Shown: piece after piece, positions 52,745 to 64,000 of the stretch
Position numbering within the stretch: the first letter of the stretch is position 1
Layout of the letters: each line of letters starts with the position of its first letter
Source of the DNA: Flectonema sp. DT1601
Taxonomy: Eukaryota; Euglenozoa; Diplonemea; Diplonemida; Diplonemidae
Direction: 5' to 3'
DNA: 64,000 nt
NCBI GenBank assembly: GCA_964019425.1
Contig: OZ025851.1
Coordinates: 558,001-622,000 of the forward strand
The notes under the pieces: model-generated
Told to the model about the DNA's origin: nothing
Database searches by the model: none
The model's input: only the letters and a program-made list of their open reading frames with translations
Position numbers and translations under genes: made by a program

Positions 52745-53335
52745 ATGTTGAGCTCCGTATTAGGACTCCTCCTTCTGGTGTGCAGCAGCAACGCGTACAT
52801 CAACCCGCGTCCACAGTTCTTAGAGCACACTCGATTCACAAGATGGTTGGTTCACGAATCGAACTGGACAGTTCTCGCAACGACCAGTCAGATGTACGGA
52901 GGAGTTGCTTTCCCTAACTTGATGGCTGTCTCTGACGGAACAAGCTGGGAAAACTGCACTGGACACATTTACTTCTACTTCACTCAATTATCAACAGTTG
53001 AGGCTGACTTGTTGGCAAACAGCACAGTCACAATGGGCTTCTATGAAGTTGGTGAGAAGGACCACTTTTGCGTTCCGGGACCAAAATACGATCCTGAGGA
53101 CCCAAACTGCGCCAAGGCTCACATTGTTGGAAACGTTCGTACTATCAGCAACGTCACCGCAGGACCTGAGGCACAGAAGTACCTCTTCTGGAGACACCCT
53201 GCAATGGCAACCTGGCCAAAGGGTCACAACTGGATCACCGTAACCCTCGACATCAAGAAAATTGATTTGCTTGACTTCTACGGAGGACTTGTAAACATTG
53301 ACGTTGCTGATTACTACAAATCTGACTGCAAATAG
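52745..53335 (+). CDS. CREG-like secreted protein, tandem copy B2
   Basis: Protein identical to B1 with few silent differences. Downstream (53430-53520) the spacer still shows a worn version of the array spacer (AAGGTACTCCGG followed by GCGAACCTAA), which suggests the array once continued. Confidence 0.85.
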   Translation: MLSSVLGLLLLVCSSNAYINPRPQFLEHTRFTRWLVHESNWTVLATTSQMYGGVAFPNLMAVSDGTSWENCTGHIYFYFTQLSTVEADLLANSTVTMGFYEVGEKDHFCVPGPKYDPEDPNCAKAHIVGNVRTISNVTAGPEAQKYLFWRHPAMATWPKGHNWITVTLDIKKIDLLDFYGGLVNIDVADYYKSDCK

Positions 53336-53685
53336 AAATCATCCCTCTTCTGAATCTATTAATCTATACAATGATTAATGTTTCCTTCCTTCCCCTTTCT
53401 TTACTTTTGGATCAACTGGTTCTGTTGCTTCGGAAGGTTCAGCTAGTGTCGCTTACAAGGTACTCCGGTAGGCGATATAGCGAACCTAAGATATAATTCC
53501 TCACTTCGTGTGATCCTGGTTTTGTAACAGTTAAATCATTTTCTCCCCTTGCAGAGGTCGCAGAGGTCAGCATGACTTTTATGTTGAGGTATGTGGGAGG
53601 CGATGCTTGTTGTGATTTTTTCCCCCTCCTTTTTTTAAAAATCTCATTTTTTTTTTTTAGGAAATAAGACTTCCCACCCCCAAAA
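53336..53685 (+). other. Worn array spacer and 5' flank
   Basis: Remnant of the array spacer, then a pyrimidine run ending TTTTTTTAG at about 53660, the likely acceptor for the next gene. Confidence 0.55.
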
Positions 53686-54822
53686 ATGCGTTCGTTGATG
53701 CTTGCGTCGGTTGTCGCCTCTACGATGGCCACGGTTCAGGACCCTCCACTTATCGCTGACATGACCTGCGGTAGTTGTGGTATGAGAAGAAATGCTGACA
53801 ACTTATTTGCATGTAACACTGGTACTAACCAGTCAAGGATCCCAGTCTCTGCCGAACACAATGGAGCTGCTGGACTTGCAGGAGAAAACGGAGTCAGCAC
53901 TGCCACCGCAATGAGTATCGATCAAATGAAAGACGTAGTAGGTAACCAATGGCAGATTATGTTTTGTTCATCATACTTGAATGGATACAAGGATGGAACA
54001 GATGTTCAGCCTCCATACAGCATCCCTACAGCTCCAGGTTCTGGAGCTGCTTGTGTTAGAGATCAGACCAGAGACAGTATCTTAGAAGCCGACAGACAAG
54101 CTCGTGAGCACTTCATCAGATTTGGTACCGAAAACGGATACCCATCGTCATACGCTATCTCAAAGGATGAGCCAATCTCAGTAGCCTTCGCTAGATGGGG
54201 AACTGGTGGAGAAGGAGACGTACCAGCCAACTGGTGTTCCGTCTACATGAAGAACATGCTTTGCGCTGTTGCATTCCCTCAGGTATGATATTTATTATTA
54301 ACAACTCCCTTCATTATGAAGACTTCAAATCAAATTATTTCAAAACAGGTAACCCTCAGCAGAACTGACCTTGACTCCCAGAGAGGACCACTCAGAAGCT
54401 CAATTGTTCTCGCCAAGGGAAGCATCAGACCTGTTGAGCTCGAAAGCTGCAAGAAGGTGTTCAGATCCTGCAACAGAAGAGAACCAAACGATGGTGTTGA
54501 GACCTCAGGATCATACAGCCCACCAGAGTTGGCTGGAACCCAGAGCCTTTTCTTTGACAACACCAACGAACAGAGGTTGGAAAACGACGCCTACTGCCTC
54601 ATGTGGGGTAGAGGTTACGGACTTGCTAGAGTATGTTAACTAATTTATATTTTGTTATTAGTGAGTTCTGAGAAAAAAAAAAATAATAATTTAAAAAAAC
54701 AGGCCGGAAACGCAGTTGGAGATGACGGTGAACGTGTTATCTTCTCGTCTGCTGGACTTGTTTCCGCATCACCAATTGCTCTAGCGATGGCCGTCTTCGC
54801 TGTCTTACTTTGTGTAGTATAG
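53686..54822 (+). CDS. Secreted Cys-containing protein with C-terminal anchor signal
   Basis: Exons 53686-54282, 54349-54630 and 54703-54822; introns of 66 and 72 bp (GTATGA, GTATGT donors), both phase 0. About 332 residues. N-terminal signal peptide (MRSLMLASVVASTMATV). The ectodomain starts with a CGSCGMRRN motif and has scattered Cys. The last 20 residues are hydrophobic (ASPIALAMAVFAVLLCVV) with no charged tail after them, typical of a GPI-attachment signal or a tail anchor. The family is not recognised. The ends fit a surface protein. Confidence 0.72.
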
Positions 54823-56820
54823 GTAAAATAAATTATAAGTTGGGGGGTGTGTGTTTATCCAGATTTCCCCCTCATCTTTTTTTTTCCTTCAAGTTTTATT
54901 TTATTTTATTTTTTGTAATCTTTTATAGTTTGTGCTTTTTTTTTTTTTTTTTGAGACTAACTTCTTACTGCCATTCTGGGTAGCCACCTTTCTTTTTTTT
55001 TTTCGCTACCCAACCGGAGGCGATTATTTATCTGATAGGTTTCTTTGAACAGTGGAGTGTTCTCTTTTTTAAAAAAACGAAGAAGGGAAAAAAAAAAAAA
55101 AAAAAAGCCACCCGTCCCCCCCAAAAAAAAAAAAAAAAAGAAAACAGTGTGCCCCAACCCCCCCCCGTTCTGAAAAAAAAAAAAAACGGCCAAAATAAAA
55201 CAAAGCATTCAACACCCTCCCAGATTATGTACGCCGAGGAGGATTAGAACACAGGAGTTTTTTTTCTTGATTTTTTTTTTTTTTTCCCCAGCAACTTCCC
55301 CTCGTAGAAAAGTGCACTTTCCTCTCAGTTCTCTTTCTGTTATGTTTTTCCGATTGTGATGAGGCAAATTAAAAAGAGAGAATGACACAAAGGGGGAAGA
55401 GAAGGTCCGTTTCAACAGGCTGAACTTCAAGACAGGAAACCTCGTCTCAGTTAGGGTGTCCTTATTTGTTTTGCTATTTTTCGTTCATTATAAATTAAAA
55501 AGCGACTTTTTATTGATGCAGTGCGCAGTGTACGAAAAGGAAGAAAAAAAAAAAGAAAAAACTTTTTTTTTTTTTTTTTTTTCGTGACAGAAAAAGATTA
55601 ATTTTTGCGCCCTATGTCGTCCCTGTAAAACACCTCTTTTTTTTTTTTTTTAATTATTATTTTTATTATTTCCTCATGTGCAGTCCCGCCCCCCGTTTTT
55701 TCAGAATGGAAATCATAAAAAAAAAAAGTACCGATACAACTGTTGGTCTTTTCGCAAGGCAATCATGTTGTTGGCGAAAACCCTTATTTCAGTTTTTTTT
55801 TGCCAGTTTCTGAAAGTTGCTTTAAAGTTAAATTCCACTATCAAGGTACCCCATGTAAAAAATAAAGAAAAAAGAAAAAAAAAAAAGAAAACGAATTTTT
55901 AAGTTCTCTTACCGAATTTTTCCCCCATAAAAGCGTGGTTTCAGTTTATGCATAGTATTTATACAGATATTTTCAATCCTCTGGTGCAATTTTAATTTTT
56001 TTGCATCGGATAGACCTACCAGGAAAATGGTATTGGCGACTATGTCACACTGGACACGCATTCTTCTTCTTTTTTGAAAATTTTGTGCGTTTTATTTTCT
56101 TTTCCCAATTCACTCCCCCTTGATCGCTCCTGTTAGTCGAATGTGCCAATACATATTATGCTGGGGAATAAACGGGTTTCTTTTGTTGTATCTCGTAGTG
56201 ACTTATTCAGGTTGGTTGCTGGAGGTGCGCATTTGAAGCTTGTTTCTTCTTTCTTAAGAAAAAGAGAAGAAAAAAAAAAAAATAGAATTAAGTGTCCGCG
56301 GCTGTTGTTTTTTTTTTTTTTTTTTTTTTTTCTGTCATGTAGGAAATATTTCATTTTCGCAACCGCTTCCAAAAAAACAAAAAAGAAAACCCTTCCCCCA
56401 ACCCCCCTGCTGCTGTTTTGCAGCACCCAAAAACTGTCCCCCCAAACCCTCCCCAAAAACAGAAAAAAAAGGAATAAAAAAAAAAAAAAAAAAAAACAGC
56501 TTCTTCATTCTTCAGGCCAGGTTGGTAATGTATTCTTCAAATGTTAATTTCTTTCTTTTTTTCACTAACAGATGATGAGTTTCTCGCACCTAGGTCTTAG
56601 GCGTTCTACGTCCTTTTCCCAAGACAGTGCCGCCCTTCTTAAGGGGACTGTGTGCGCCTTCAGCACGAGCCAATAGCAGGTCTGTGATGCTCGTAAATGT
56701 CCTGGTCACTGAATTGAGTAGTAGTTGAAGGGGAGTGATATTTATGTTTTGGAACCGCACTACAGTGTCTTGATTATTATTATTTTTCTTTTAGACCCGC
56801 ATTACGAAAATAAAAAAGAA
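54823..56820 (+). other. Gene-free region, 2 kb, homopolymer rich
   Basis: A, T and C runs dominate. No gene, and no repeat I could match elsewhere. The last bases end with a TTTTCTTTTAG acceptor before the EDEM3-like gene. Confidence 0.55.
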
Positions 56821-59800
56821 ATGAAATCACACACAGCGGGTCACGTTATGATTATATTTGTGATACTGCTTACGATCACCCTCCCAGCGGAGTCAATACC
56901 AACATCTGTGAGACACGAGTTGAAAGACACGGCTGTAGAGATGTTTAATCACGCATGGGAAGGTTATCGAAGAAAGGCATTCCCAGCAGATGAATTGCGT
57001 CCCATGACGTGTCTGCCGAATGATAACTTTGGTGGTTATGCTTTAACAGTGATCGACTCGTTAGATGCTCTAGTCATGACCAACAACACCCATGATTTTG
57101 AAAAAATGGTCGGATGGCTTAAAGAGAGTATTATAGTGTCTCACCTTGATCGGAAGGTTTCAGTTTTCGAAACCAACATTCGAATCCTGGGAGGGCTGAT
57201 CAGCAGCCATCAACTAGCAGTTAAATACCTTTCAGATACATACAAAGGTCATCTTCTTGACTTGGCTGTGTCTACTGCTGAAGCTCTTCTACCAGCATTC
57301 GATACTCCAACGGGGATCCCTTTTAACGAGGTAAACCTAAAACACGGTGTTAACATAAAGGCAGGTCACGCAACATGCCCTGCTGCTGCAGGCACTCTTC
57401 TCATTGAATTTGGTATGCTCTCAGTCCTTACTGGTGATTGTAAGTATCAAGAAGTAGCAGCAAACGCCTTCGAGAACATTTGGAAGCTTCGATCGAGATA
57501 TAATTTATTCGGAACGATCTTGGATATTTTAAATGGGAAATGGGGATTTTCTGAAGCAGACATCGGAGCCTCTCACGACAGTATTTTTGAATACATGCTG
57601 AAATCTTACATTCTATTTAACGATGATTCGTGGCTTGAAATGTGGTACGTTGCAAAACAAGCAGCTCATCGATTTCTTCAAATACCTGGTAATTGGTTTG
57701 TGAAACACAGCTCTGAGAAAGCAACGTTAACAGATTACAGTATCAACAGTCTTCAGGCATTCTGGCCAGGTCTTCTTGTATTAGAAGGTGACATAGTCAG
57801 TGCAATTCTTATATTTAGATCAATGGCGTGTCTCTATTACAAACTTGGAATGCTGCCGGAGGAGTACAAACTTCAAGTAAATCGATTTGGAGGACCCGGA
57901 TACCCTCTCAGACCAGAATTGATAGAGTCAGCTTGGTTGTTACATAGAGCTACTGGTGATCCTTTTTATCTAAAAATCGCAGCAGATTTGCAAGAAAAGA
58001 TCAACAAATACGCTCGTACAGAGTGTGGGTATGCAGCAATAAGAGATATAAGAACCAACGTGTTGGAAGATAAAATGGATTCATATGCGTTAAGTGAAAC
58101 ATTCAAGTATTTGGCTACTCTTTTCGATCCTGAACCGAACCCTTACGTCGATCTTGACAGTGGTGAGTATGTTCTCAATACGGAGGCTCATCCTATCAAG
58201 ACTTCTTTTGAAATTCATCAAAAATATAAAAAATGTAAAACAAAAATTAAATCGAATAAAAGAAATTCATTATTTCCTTATTCAAGTAAGAATCCAGCTT
58301 TTTTTGATGAAAACTACCTGAGATTTCCATCACGGGAATACACGAAAACTGTCTACGGACCGCATGAGAAGAGCAGAACATGTCCACCAGTTCCTCACTA
58401 TATGAGATTAGTTGGCCTGAGCCAGTGGAAAGACGGAGATAGATGTCTGCCGGGAGAGTTCAGCAGCAGTGGTCAAAAAGCATCTCAGACTCAACCAAAT
58501 AAGAAAAGTCCTGGACAACGTATGGATGTTGAATTTTCAATTTCTGGAGACGGAAGACCTGCCCAGCAATTTCGAATGCAAATTGCTTCAGGTTTTGACG
58601 ACAGTTTCGCAATCTCTAATTTAAAAGGCGCTTCACTTCTTCATGGTGTTCAGCCTCAAGATTTGGGAATACATTCACAACCTGTTCTCTATATTGGAAT
58701 CACAAGTCCGACTCATTCCCCTGATCATCTTTCATCTTTGATGTGTTCCCTTGAGATGGCTGCTGACTGGATGAACACCACATCCATTCAAAGAGTGAAA
58801 CCAATCGCTGCGAAGGCCACTACTCCTTTTGAAGCTTGTAGGTCTGCAACTCGAATTTCAAGCGAAGTTGTGAAAGCAGTTATGGTGTGTTTATTTGTTC
58901 TGTTATTACTGGGACATTGTTGAAGATTCACATTCGTCAATAAAAAAAAAAATAATAAAAAAAAAAAACAGGAACGGTGGGAAGCCTTATTTATAACAAA
59001 AGCTCCGGGTAATTTGCGACAGAGAGTAGTTAACAGGTGTGTACCTCCCCGTCGATAATAAATCATTATCAACAAAGAAAAAGGAACAATCAAAAAAACA
59101 TAAATAAAAACAGATTAACAACTCTCTCAAGGAATTGCTTATGTACATCAGCCATAAAGAAATATTTAGGTAAGCCGTGGGACGATTCTTCTGTAATTGC
59201 TGCTCTTATTCCATTGCTGAAAGAAATTGATCCACGAGAAGGACATGGTGAAGATCAAGGACCGAAAAGATGGGACGACATCCAACCATGGGAAGTAAAA
59301 GATTGGCCGCGTACAGAAGACATCCTCGGGGGTAAATTTATCGGAACAGCTGACTACTGTTCTGGAGCGGCTCCCGTCTTTCCGATTCGATTCTTAGCGT
59401 CAGCAGCTACTTTTGGAATGCAACTAAAAGACGTCCCTCTTGTTGGTGAACTTGCTACTTACCCATCAGGATTTAAGCTCAACCTTTGTGAAAAACCTCC
59501 ACAGCAAGCCGCTAATTGGATGAAAGGTAAAATCGTTCTAGCAGACAGGGGAGGGTGTACCTTCCATGCAAAAGCTGTAGTGGCAGCAGAGATTGGTGTG
59601 TCTGGATTGATAATAGTGTCCCACAAAGCTGAGAACCCTGAGACAATGAGTGACTATCCCAGTGATAAACCATTAATAATACCTCTGGCGATGATCAGTA
59701 AGCGTGACGGAGCAAATCTAAGAAGGCTGCTTAATTTCAACAGATCGCTGATCGCTCACATCGGTAAATCAAAGAGCCCATTGGAACTCCTTCACAGCGG

Positions 59801-60899
59801 TGTCGCTTCAGCTGCCACGTCTTTCGGAATGGTTTTGTGGAGGGCCACCCGAGTAGTACCTCCTTTCGTCCCGACATTTAAATTTGGATCTGCTTCTCTC
59901 GATGCCTCATATCTCAATGTCGACTTTGAAAATTTCAGTTTTGGAGAATCGATCCCACAACCTCCAATTATTCACACTCACACTGGTCACCGATGCAACA
60001 ACAAAGCAATCTCACGCGAAACAATCTCAATGAATAAAGCCACTGCTGATGAGATACTTCTATCAGCAGGTGGCAAGATAAAGGCATACACATGTAATTT
60101 TAAAGACATGTGTCTATTTTATTCTGAATGTGACCTTGTTGTAGGACCAAAGTACTATTCTGTTTTAATAGTAGAGGATGATGGTTCGGGAAGGTTGCAG
60201 CTTCAGCCTAGAGAGGCTACTGCTGTTTTGATAGCTCCAATTTTTAGTATTGAGGGGATTGGTAATTCTTTGAGTTGTTTAAATGGAATAAGTAATCAAA
60301 AAGGATGGTTGTTGTCACATTTGTATACACACACTGATGTGAATAGTAACAAACACAATGCTGCATGGCTGCAGGTTAGTTGGCAAGATGAAACCTTTGC
60401 AAAAAACAGCATTCGTACACACAGCGAGTGTGGAAAAAACTCTGACTTGGGATCGGTAGTTCGAATTTACAAACAACCAGTTGCTTGGATGGGTTCAGTG
60501 CTTCACTTGAGATGGTTTTCACTTCGTGAAGATGTTGGTGGATCACAAGAACAGAATTTCCTACTTGTCATGGATATGCTTCAGAAACAATATTCATCTG
60601 AGAAAGGATTCTTGGGAAGGGAAGTAATTGAAATCCCATTATCACCTCCTGCTAACCATCGTTACATTGATGTATCTCAGTGGAAGTCAAATAGAGATGC
60701 GAGGGAATCAGAGATTTCTGTTGAATCAAGTCCGAGTTGGGAGATCGTGTTGGGAATTATTTCAGATTTAAAAGTTGAAATCACTGCTCCTCTACACACG
60801 GCTACTCACAGTGAAGCTCACATGCCTCAACAACCAATGACTGAGGAATGTGTTCAGACTTGGGATTGTTCTGTTCCAGCATCTGATGAAAAGGGATAG
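56821..60899 (+). CDS. EDEM3: EDEM3-like ER mannosidase (GH47 plus PA domain)
   Basis: Inferred exons 56821-58884, 58972-59008 and 59152-60899 (introns 87 and 143 bp, phases 0 and 1, GTGTGT and GTAATT donors), about 1282 residues. Signal peptide MIIFVILLTITLPAES. GH47 domain at ~35-450: MTCLPNDNFGGYALTVIDSLDAL, VSVFETNIRILGG, ASHDSIFEYMLKSY, RPELIESAWLLHRATGDP, LSETFKYLATLF. After the introns, the PA domain (GKIVLADRGGCTFHAKAVVAAEIG). Only EDEM3-type proteins join GH47 to PA. It trims mannose from misfolded glycoproteins for ERAD. Without splicing, the first part would stop after 701 codons of the 56821 frame; the exon joins restore phase and family layout. The C-terminal ~450 residues are unassigned. 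Confidence 0.78.
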
Positions 60900-61204
60900 C
60901 CGTCTTCTCTCAACATTGTTTTTTGTAATTTCACAATTGAACTGTAGTTGCTCTGAACAGAGCACTCTTGTTTCATAACAACTGTCCTGTCTTGTACAGG
61001 TGCTTCTAATATTTCTATTCTGTAATAAATTAACCCTCCGAAAGAGATTTCGTTACGATCGCTACCATTAATTCTGATAAACATCAACAACGGGTAGGTA
61101 GTATTAAGATTACGTTGCGTAGTAGAATTGGTTTTTTTTTGTTATGTTTTTTTTTTTGTATTTTCATTACCCACTTTTAACAGTCTTAAGATCAACTAGT
61201 TCAC
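60900..61204 (+). other. Gene-free spacer
   Basis: Nothing but T tracts and an acceptor-like CTTTTAACAG at about 61175-61185 before the next gene. Confidence 0.5.
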
Positions 61205-63036
61205 ATGAAGAAACAACGTCCCGATTCTGCGAATCGTCAGCATGCTGGGACCGCCTGGACGAAGTCTCATCAGTTGGAAGGTGACGGGTTATTAACTTTG
61301 TTATATCACCACTTGTGGAAAAAGAATAAGAGTTTTCAAAGCTGTCCTGGAATCAAACTGCCAGACACGGTGGTCTACGAACACAACTTCCCAAGAGCAT
61401 GGTACACTTACGAGTTCAAGGTTTGTTCTTTTGGGATATTCTCTTTACAAGTGTCATACTTGGCTATTAAAAAAAAAAAAAAAAAACACAGAATTCCGAA
61501 ATATCGAAGAGAGCAGGTAGGTTTCTGGACACCCACCACATATACCATGCTTTCAGTAAGACTCAGGGTGTTGATATTTGTGCGCAATATCTGTTTGCTT
61601 CTGAAGGAGAGCATGGGATCACTACATCAGTTGAGTTTATGAATCCAAAAGAGTTGGAACATTTCTTAAACCACAGAAAGAGTAGACCTGATGGAATTCT
61701 ACAAAAGTTTTTACCAACTGCAGGTTGCAATGCACAAATCCAAGCAGTATGGAGTCCAAGAGTAACCCTCATTCAAAGAAGAGTAAATAAACATCGTTTG
61801 TGTGATCGAAATGTCAGCACCTATCACAGAGCTGTAACGTATGACGGCCCCACACATTATTCTGATGAAGGTCTCTGTTCGGGCAGAACAAAAAATCAAA
61901 TTCTTAGCATTTGTAACTCCCTAGTGGATCACTTTAATCTGACAGAGCATAAGCTCATTAGCCGTTTTGTTATTTATTTTAAAGTTTCTCCGGTTCCTAA
62001 ACATGCTGCAGCTGATGGTCACAATGCAATATGGCTGCTGTGGGCAAGCAGCTTGCGAATTGATGAAAATAAATTTGGTTGCAACTCGAAGTTGAGACCA
62101 TTGAATCTGTCACCCAACATCTCTATAGAACAAACAATAAATCATCAAAGCGACAATCCTTCAAAACAACCACTCTCTGCAGCCTCATTAAGGGAAGGTT
62201 TACTTGCTGTTGATAGCAGGCAATTGGCTCTTTCTCGTGATTCATTCTTTGCGAGAATGTGTAATGTCAGAAGACCAAAAACTGCCAGGACTCGAAATGA
62301 CAAACGAACAGCTGAAGGCAGTCCGCGATTAGAAAGAACAAAGTCTTTTCAGCATCCACATCCCCCATCAGCTCCTCAAGGAAATCGACGACCAGTAACA
62401 GCAGGAAGGGTAAACTGTCACGAAATAAAGAAAGAAATAGATCCTGAATCAAGTGATGAGGACACTCCTTGGTGGGACATTTCGCCTTCTATAAGGGTGT
62501 GGTATGAAAACAACTTGGAAAATGAAAAACTTGCCCGCCTCTTTGTTGACGATGCAGTCTACGGTCTCTATAGCCACTTGCTTAGAAATGGTAAAACAAC
62601 ATTTCATGTTTCAGTTCCATCAAAAGTGAACGAGTTTCTTAGCTTATCTGATGTTGATGATGTTCCAAAGCTAATGATGTTAATGAAGGGGATACTCGGC
62701 ATGTCTGAGTACGATACTAAGTCTGGAATGCCTCTTCCTGCAGGGTTCGAACCTGCAACTTCCTGGCATATAGAAGCTGATGCTGTCCCTCCTTTTGGAA
62801 TGCAAATCACCGAAGTTGCAAACTTCATTGACCGAGTGTCACAGGGCAATCTGCGACATTTAAAAAATGAAGCAGTTAATCAACGAAGTCGGGTGAAAGA
62901 AACTCAATCACCCGAAATAATAAAGACAGCCACATTTGATGATAAGAGACCCATTACGAAATGCAACAGCAATTCCATGAGACACAAAGGTATCTCGAAA
63001 GTTAAAAGTATGAGAAGAAATGAAGGAAGAGCCTGA
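61205..63036 (+). CDS. Protein of unknown function, two exons
   Basis: Exons 61205-61420 and 61492-63036 (intron 71 bp, phase 0, GTTTGT donor, CACAG acceptor), about 586 residues. No TM segment or signal peptide. Conserved-looking blocks: YEHNFPRAWYTYEF, TYHRAVTYDGPTHYSDEGLC, KLISRFVIYFKVSPVP and IWLLWASSLR. The second half is Ser/Arg-rich with charged disordered stretches (about residues 280-380). A tRNA T-arm-like sequence (62745-62762) contributes the residues PAGFEPATS. The blocks recall widely conserved flagellar-type uncharacterised proteins, but I cannot name a family. Confidence 0.65.
62742..62766 (-). other. tRNA T-arm-like sequence within the exon
   Basis: Read on the minus strand: TGCAGG-TTCGAAC-CCTGCA, a perfect T-stem and loop including a box B (GGTTCGAACCC). 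The full tRNA is not present: no matching D-arm or 5' acceptor strand was found. The + strand reading gives PAGFEPATS. Confidence 0.7.
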
Positions 63037-63848
63037 ATCACTCATCTCATCATTGTGTGTTTTATGTTTTCTTCCCAGCCTTCTGGCTCACGTTCCATTT
63101 ACACATTAGCGATTGTGTAACAACACTAACACATTCCCTTTCGGGATAACGGTTTTTTTTACATTACTTTTTGGTTATTTATATTTGCTTTTTGTGCCTT
63201 CTGGTTCAGATAATAAATATTTTAATACTGCTTTTGGTAATTTTATATTTTACAGATTTCACACAATGCCAACATGAACAAGATAAAAGTAGTTGCTTTC
63301 GAGAAATTTCTTTTTTTGCCTCTGTTTGTAAAAATGACAAATCCTTGGTGGATAGGGGAAACTCACAACTTAACTGCGAACTAACTACTTCCAGATACAT
63401 ATCCACCCAATTTGCGTTCCTCGAATGTTCTTCGTTTTTGTGAGATCCTTCATCCATTTTGACATGGGTTGGGATTCAGGAGCTCCCTTTGGCCCTTCCC
63501 TTTCGCAGCGTGCTTTAAAGTTTCTATCAGCTTTTTGCTTGATTTTTTCAACTTTTCCTCCCGCTTGCGCAATCAAGAAAGCTTGATGCTTCTTTGAAGT
63601 TGGCCATGACAGTTAGATCCAGCGGCCGGAGATGAGCTGCCCCTAACTTCATATACTGCGAGGCCAAAATGGAGTCCCAGCTCCTGGCGTTTTTTAATAA
63701 AGTATGGACTATTGCTCCAGAAACCTTGACCGAGCTGATAGGAGTTTAGTCACCTGTGCTTGAAACCAGAGAAGCAAACACACAGCCACCATAGGCGGAT
63801 ATTCTCAATTAAATCGAGCACCCGCTTCCTCATCAGTGGTTAAGATGT
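63037..63848 (+). other. Spacer with a broken minus-strand ORF
   Basis: No + strand gene. The minus strand from about 63700 to 63385 has coding-like segments in more than one frame (for example RSWDSILASQYMKLGAAHLRP and QPMSKWMKDL), broken at least twice. Family unknown. Confidence 0.45.
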
Positions 63849-64000
63849 GTCCTCGGAGCCAATCCTTTTTCCCGAAGTTACGGATCCTTACCTACATTGT
63901 TATGTCGGCCAGAGGCTTTTAGCCTAGGAGACCTATTGCGGTCAACGGTACGGCCTGATGCAAGAGAAGAGATCTCCCCTATCTTTTCATGCACATCTGA
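63849..64000 (-). pseudogene. LSU (28S) rRNA fragment, deleted, runs off window
   Basis: On the minus strand: a GGCCGTACCGTTGACCGCAA block, AGGTCTCCTAGG, GCCTCTGG, AATGTAGGTAAGG, TCCGTAACTTCGGGAAAAAGG and ATTGGCTCCGAGG, in the order of yeast 25S (GGTCGTACTGATAACCGCAGCAGGTCTCC ... TCCGTAACTTCGGGATAAGGATTGGCTC). The near-universal GGGAAGTCGGCAAA segment between AATGTAG and TCCGTAAC is missing, so this is a relic rather than a working rRNA gene. How far it extends beyond base 64000, or downstream on the minus strand below 63849, is unknown. Confidence 0.8.

Noticed and set aside
51000-53243. Alternate-frame 78-101 codon ORFs repeated in each CREG copy
   Set aside because: Shadows of the CREG frame, conserved only because the DNA is.
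56143-56547. 134-codon ORF on + strand
   Set aside because: Built from A, T and C homopolymers, rich in Lys and Phe runs, no start context.

Overview
This is nuclear DNA of a protist that uses the standard genetic code. Every protein gene I can support is on the + strand. Most start codons follow, within a few tens of bases, a pyrimidine-rich tract ending in AG. Several genes also carry short cis-introns, mostly 60-90 bp with GTATGT-like donors. A long one-strand gene run with AG acceptors just before start codons, plus a LINE of I/ingi type with a 2A-like peptide, would fit a euglenozoan (intron-bearing, for example diplonemid-like). That placement is an inference of low to moderate confidence. 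Intergenic DNA is full of T and A homopolymers and dispersed repeats.

Layout. 1-1038: 3' part of a GT77 (XEG113-type) glycosyltransferase gene. 1187-2803: unknown multi-pass membrane protein. About 3300-10020: a nearly complete LINE with a coiled-coil ORF1 and an endonuclease/RT/RNase H ORF2, joined by one in-frame TAG followed by a 2A-like motif. 10524-12098: five copies of a 320-bp repeat. 12099-14406: gene-free, with dispersed repeats. 14407-16311: PCID2/Thp1 gene (TREX-2 mRNA export) whose second intron is filled by about 450 bp of (CAA)n. 16729-19343: two RING-finger membrane paralogues in a local duplication that also copied broken pieces of PCID2; one has a 26-heptad coiled coil, the other a single heptad. 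A RING-less third paralogue is at 43863.

20683-29899: a TPR-PTPS fusion with lost zinc ligands, a coiled-coil protein, a BT1-family folate/pterin transporter and a cyclase-like receptor with a degenerate catalytic site. 30398-31555: non-autonomous piggyBac element. 32626-41266: vWFA protein, two-TM membrane protein, SP-RING SUMO ligase, SAM-ankyrin protein, and a degenerate trypsin-like domain fused to ARM-like repeats. 42427-48234: methionine aminopeptidase 1, the RING-less paralogue, tRNA-Lys(CUU) on the minus strand with C at position 33, a TPGS1-like protein and ARMH3. 49131-54822: a small basic protein, four tandem CREG-like secreted protein genes in A-B-A-B order, and a secreted Cys-rich protein with a C-terminal hydrophobic tail. 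56821-60899: an EDEM3-like gene (GH47 plus PA domain) in three exons. 61205-63036: unknown protein with a tRNA T-arm-like sequence in its coding exon. The last 150 bp are a minus-strand LSU rRNA fragment with a deletion in a conserved segment.

The neighbours do not form an operon-like pathway. Small themes are ER and secretory functions (EDEM3, CREG, the GPI-like protein), pterins (PTPS-like, BT1) and SUMO/ubiquitin ligases.
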